Source: Legionella longbeachae (GTDB taxonomy: Bacteria; Pseudomonadota; Gammaproteobacteria; Legionellales; Legionellaceae). Taken from it: a stretch of 7,295 nucleotides of DNA. Position numbers and translations under genes: made by a program. Below are positions 5,391-7,295 of the stretch, one piece after another; position 1 is the stretch's first letter; every line of letters begins with the position of its first letter. The notes beneath the pieces were generated by a model. That model saw only the letters and a program-made list of their open reading frames with translations, was not told the origin of the DNA and made no database searches. The DNA lies in NCBI GenBank assembly GCA_016191305.1, contig JACPOX010000005.1:1-7295 (forward strand), given 5' to 3'.

Positions 5391-6887
5391 ATGTCTCATT
5401 TTTTTATAAACCCTACCAATATTGCTAATAATGCATGGATATGGGATCACCTAGAAAAGCAACGACAAAATGGGCAATATATTTGGAAACCAGATACCCA
5501 ATTCAATTATAATGGACACACATTTCATTTAAAACAGACTATTTTTGCCAGAAAAAGAGATAATCCTCAGCGTGGTTACGCTTACGAAATGATATCAAAC
5601 GAATATCTTGGTCGTGGTGCCTATGGGTCAGTAAATCGTATCTCTTGTACGTTAAGTCTAGGTAAAACTGGAATCTTCCAAGCCAAAGACAAACACCGAG
5701 TTGTAAAAACACAAGATTCTTATGATGCCGAACAAGAGTATCAAGTAGCTCTTTATGCCAAACATTTGCATGTTAAAAATCCTACTCATGACATGATGGT
5801 TATGAAAGAAATGAATGGCCGAACTCTATATAATTTGCTTAAGACTCACGGCTTCTCTCGTAAAGAGGGATTAGAGTTGATTAAAGCCTTACTAATTAAA
5901 GTAAAAGAACAGCTTATTGATAAAAAACTTGCTCATAATGATCTTCATGAAGGTAATATTTTAGTAGATCTTGATCCTCAATCTCAAACAAACAAGTTTA
6001 AAATAAATATTATTGACTTTGGTTTGGCAAGATATCTTCCCAAAATGAATTTAAATAAGAATAGTGATGATCTTTATTTCGTTGTTCGACTTATATATAA
6101 GATATGGTCTAACTTGGATAATTTGCCAGAAGGTATTCTCCAACTATTGAAGCTTAGGCATATGGATTTTTTATCAATTAATAATTTCATCCAAATTGCT
6201 AATAGCATAGTATTGGCGCCGACTCCCGAAGCTCAACAACCATTAGATTTAATGCTTGCTTATCTTAAAGAACTAACCCATACACATAATGATTTAAAAG
6301 AAACATTACGAACTCACTTATTAGAATCACTCAAAAACTCTAGCGCCACAAATTTAAACCCTATAAAACAAGCTGTGCTAGAATGCAAAAAAACATTAGC
6401 CAAATATGACATTGATTTATGCAGCTTTCCTTATGTCGTATTTGATGATAATGCCAAAAAACAACATGTATTTAACAAAATTTTTTCTTATTTCAAAAAG
6501 TTAGAGAATAAAGGAAAGACGCTATTGAATACTCCTTACAAAAAAGAAGGTGAGCAGCTTTGTCTTCTAGTAGAAACATTAAGACAAAATACCTTTAATG
6601 CTGCATACATGCCAGAAGAGCAACAAAAAAAGGCCTTAACTGAATGCAGTGAATGTTGCAAAAAACTCCTTCAAGACAATCAAAATTTGCTCGATATTCA
6701 TATGGATTCTAATTATATTTTCGCTGAAATAGGAGTTATTTTTGCCTCGCTCATCGTACTCTATCCTATTGTTGCAGGTATTCATTATCTTGCAACGAGA
6801 AGATTTAGCTTCTTTAGTCAAACAACGGAAGTGACAGGTGCTGAACAAATGGCGGAAGATTTTTCTATGCTAGAAAAGGCTTATTGA
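5391..6887 (+). CDS. Eukaryotic-like protein kinase with C-terminal membrane anchor, putative effector
   Basis: Numbered from ATG 5391, a 498-residue protein. The N-lobe has the glycine loop LGRGAYGSV (73-81), the ATP lysine in RVVK (Lys106) and a Glu of helix C in AEQEYQ (114 or 116). The catalytic loop is HNDLHEGNIL (182-191, Asp184, Asn189) and the metal-binding motif is DFG (209-211). HND instead of HRD makes it a non-RD kinase. Only about 14 residues separate DFG from SDDLYFVVRLIY, which looks like helix F, so the activation segment is very short and has no APE motif. A helical region (about 300-440) follows, then a hydrophobic span (443-468) flanked by Arg-Arg, and an acidic tail ending in EDFSMLEKAY. 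It probably phosphorylates a host protein or other substrate while bound to a membrane. The frame is open from TTG 5295, with ATG codons at 5328, 5343, 5361 and 5391 and no good Shine-Dalgarno at any; 5391 was chosen because of the TATAAT at 5337. It is not assigned to a named LegK. Confidence 0.83.
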   Translation: MSHFFINPTNIANNAWIWDHLEKQRQNGQYIWKPDTQFNYNGHTFHLKQTIFARKRDNPQRGYAYEMISNEYLGRGAYGSVNRISCTLSLGKTGIFQAKDKHRVVKTQDSYDAEQEYQVALYAKHLHVKNPTHDMMVMKEMNGRTLYNLLKTHGFSRKEGLELIKALLIKVKEQLIDKKLAHNDLHEGNILVDLDPQSQTNKFKINIIDFGLARYLPKMNLNKNSDDLYFVVRLIYKIWSNLDNLPEGILQLLKLRHMDFLSINNFIQIANSIVLAPTPEAQQPLDLMLAYLKELTHTHNDLKETLRTHLLESLKNSSATNLNPIKQAVLECKKTLAKYDIDLCSFPYVVFDDNAKKQHVFNKIFSYFKKLENKGKTLLNTPYKKEGEQLCLLVETLRQNTFNAAYMPEEQQKKALTECSECCKKLLQDNQNLLDIHMDSNYIFAEIGVIFASLIVLYPIVAGIHYLATRRFSFFSQTTEVTGAEQMAEDFSMLEKAY

Positions 6888-6959
6888 GATTACAGTCGAT
6901 GATTATGAATTATTTTGCTAATATATCCCTCCTTGTAAGTATTAGAAGAAAAATAGCTC

Positions 6960-7295
6960 ATGGCGTTAGCAAAGCAGAATTCCCACTCGGCAGAGACTGC
7001 CTTAATTGATGGCAGATTACGACAAGCACAATTAAAAATGCTTGCGATGCTTGAAGTAGTGGACTCTATATGCCTTAAACATAATTTGGACTATTGGCTT
7101 GATGCAGGGACACTTTTAGGTGCAGTCAGACACCAAGGTTTTATTCCTTGGGATGATGATGTAGATATTGCTATGCCTCGCTCTAGTTATGAAAAATTCC
7201 TACAAGTTGCCCCAGAAGAAATCCCAAAATTCATGTGGTTACAAACAATCCATAGCGATCCCGGCTATTTTAATATGGCCACCCCGTTAAAAATC
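6960..7295 (+). CDS. LicD-family protein, 5' part, cut by window edge
   Basis: The first 112 codons of a LicD-family (nucleotidyltransferase-fold) gene that runs off the right edge. LDAGTLLGAVRHQGFIPWDD (47-66) followed by DVDIAMPR is the family hallmark: GTLLGAVR is the fold's first motif and WDDDVDI carries the metal-binding aspartates. LicD proteins transfer phosphocholine or a related group from a nucleotide-activated donor to surface glycans such as LPS or teichoic acid; the donor and acceptor here are unknown. ATG 6960 follows a purine-rich AGAAG at 6944-6948, and residues before about 35 are a short lead-in helix. It begins 72 bases after the kinase stop on the same strand, so read-through transcription is possible, although an AT-rich gap leaves room for its own promoter. 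Confidence 0.9.
   Translation, partial: MALAKQNSHSAETALIDGRLRQAQLKMLAMLEVVDSICLKHNLDYWLDAGTLLGAVRHQGFIPWDDDVDIAMPRSSYEKFLQVAPEEIPKFMWLQTIHSDPGYFNMATPLKI

Noticed and set aside
6636..6848. 70-codon minus-strand open frame
   Set aside because: It is antisense to the C-terminal part of the kinase gene, with no motif and no ribosome binding site.

Overview
The window is AT-rich, gene-dense gammaproteobacterial DNA that most likely comes from a Legionella species. The pointers are a PlcC/CegC1-type zinc phospholipase C preceded by what reads as a tandem PmrA box, a eukaryotic-like protein kinase with a C-terminal membrane anchor, a decayed ankyrin-type gene, and an orphan alpha/beta hydrolase with a long helical tail. 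These are typical of the accessory regions where Legionella keeps its Dot/Icm effector genes. The assignment rests on protein families and one regulatory motif read by eye, not on a database match.

Layout from left to right. Positions 1-147 hold no gene; they begin with a very GC-rich perfect hairpin (3-24) that looks foreign to its surroundings. Positions 148-598 (+) carry a frameshifted remnant of an ankyrin-like gene, whose 3' end overlaps the tail of a convergent alpha/beta-hydrolase gene (564-1733, -). A 281-base divergent intergenic region separates that gene from a metallophospholipase C gene (2015-3592, +) and contains two TTAAT half-sites 11 bases apart. A short convergent gap with nested palindromes follows. 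Next come three minus-strand genes transcribed leftwards: a 4Fe-4S uracil-DNA glycosylase (4591-5217), then two tandem, divergent lumazine-synthase-like paralogs (4101-4520 and 3651-4082). Facing away from them is a protein kinase gene (about 5391-6887, +), followed after 72 bases by the start of a LicD-family gene (6960 to the right edge, cut by the window).

How the genes may work together. The phospholipase, kinase, hydrolase and ankyrin remnant fit secreted effectors acting in a eukaryotic host: no signal peptide is seen, two proteins have Glu-rich C-termini, and the domains are host-directed. The glycosylase is a household DNA repair enzyme. The paired RibH-like genes are the least explained part: they keep the lumazine synthase fold signature and the active-site His but have altered substrate loops, and no other riboflavin gene is nearby. 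LicD proteins attach phosphocholine or similar groups to surface glycans, so this gene probably belongs to envelope decoration.
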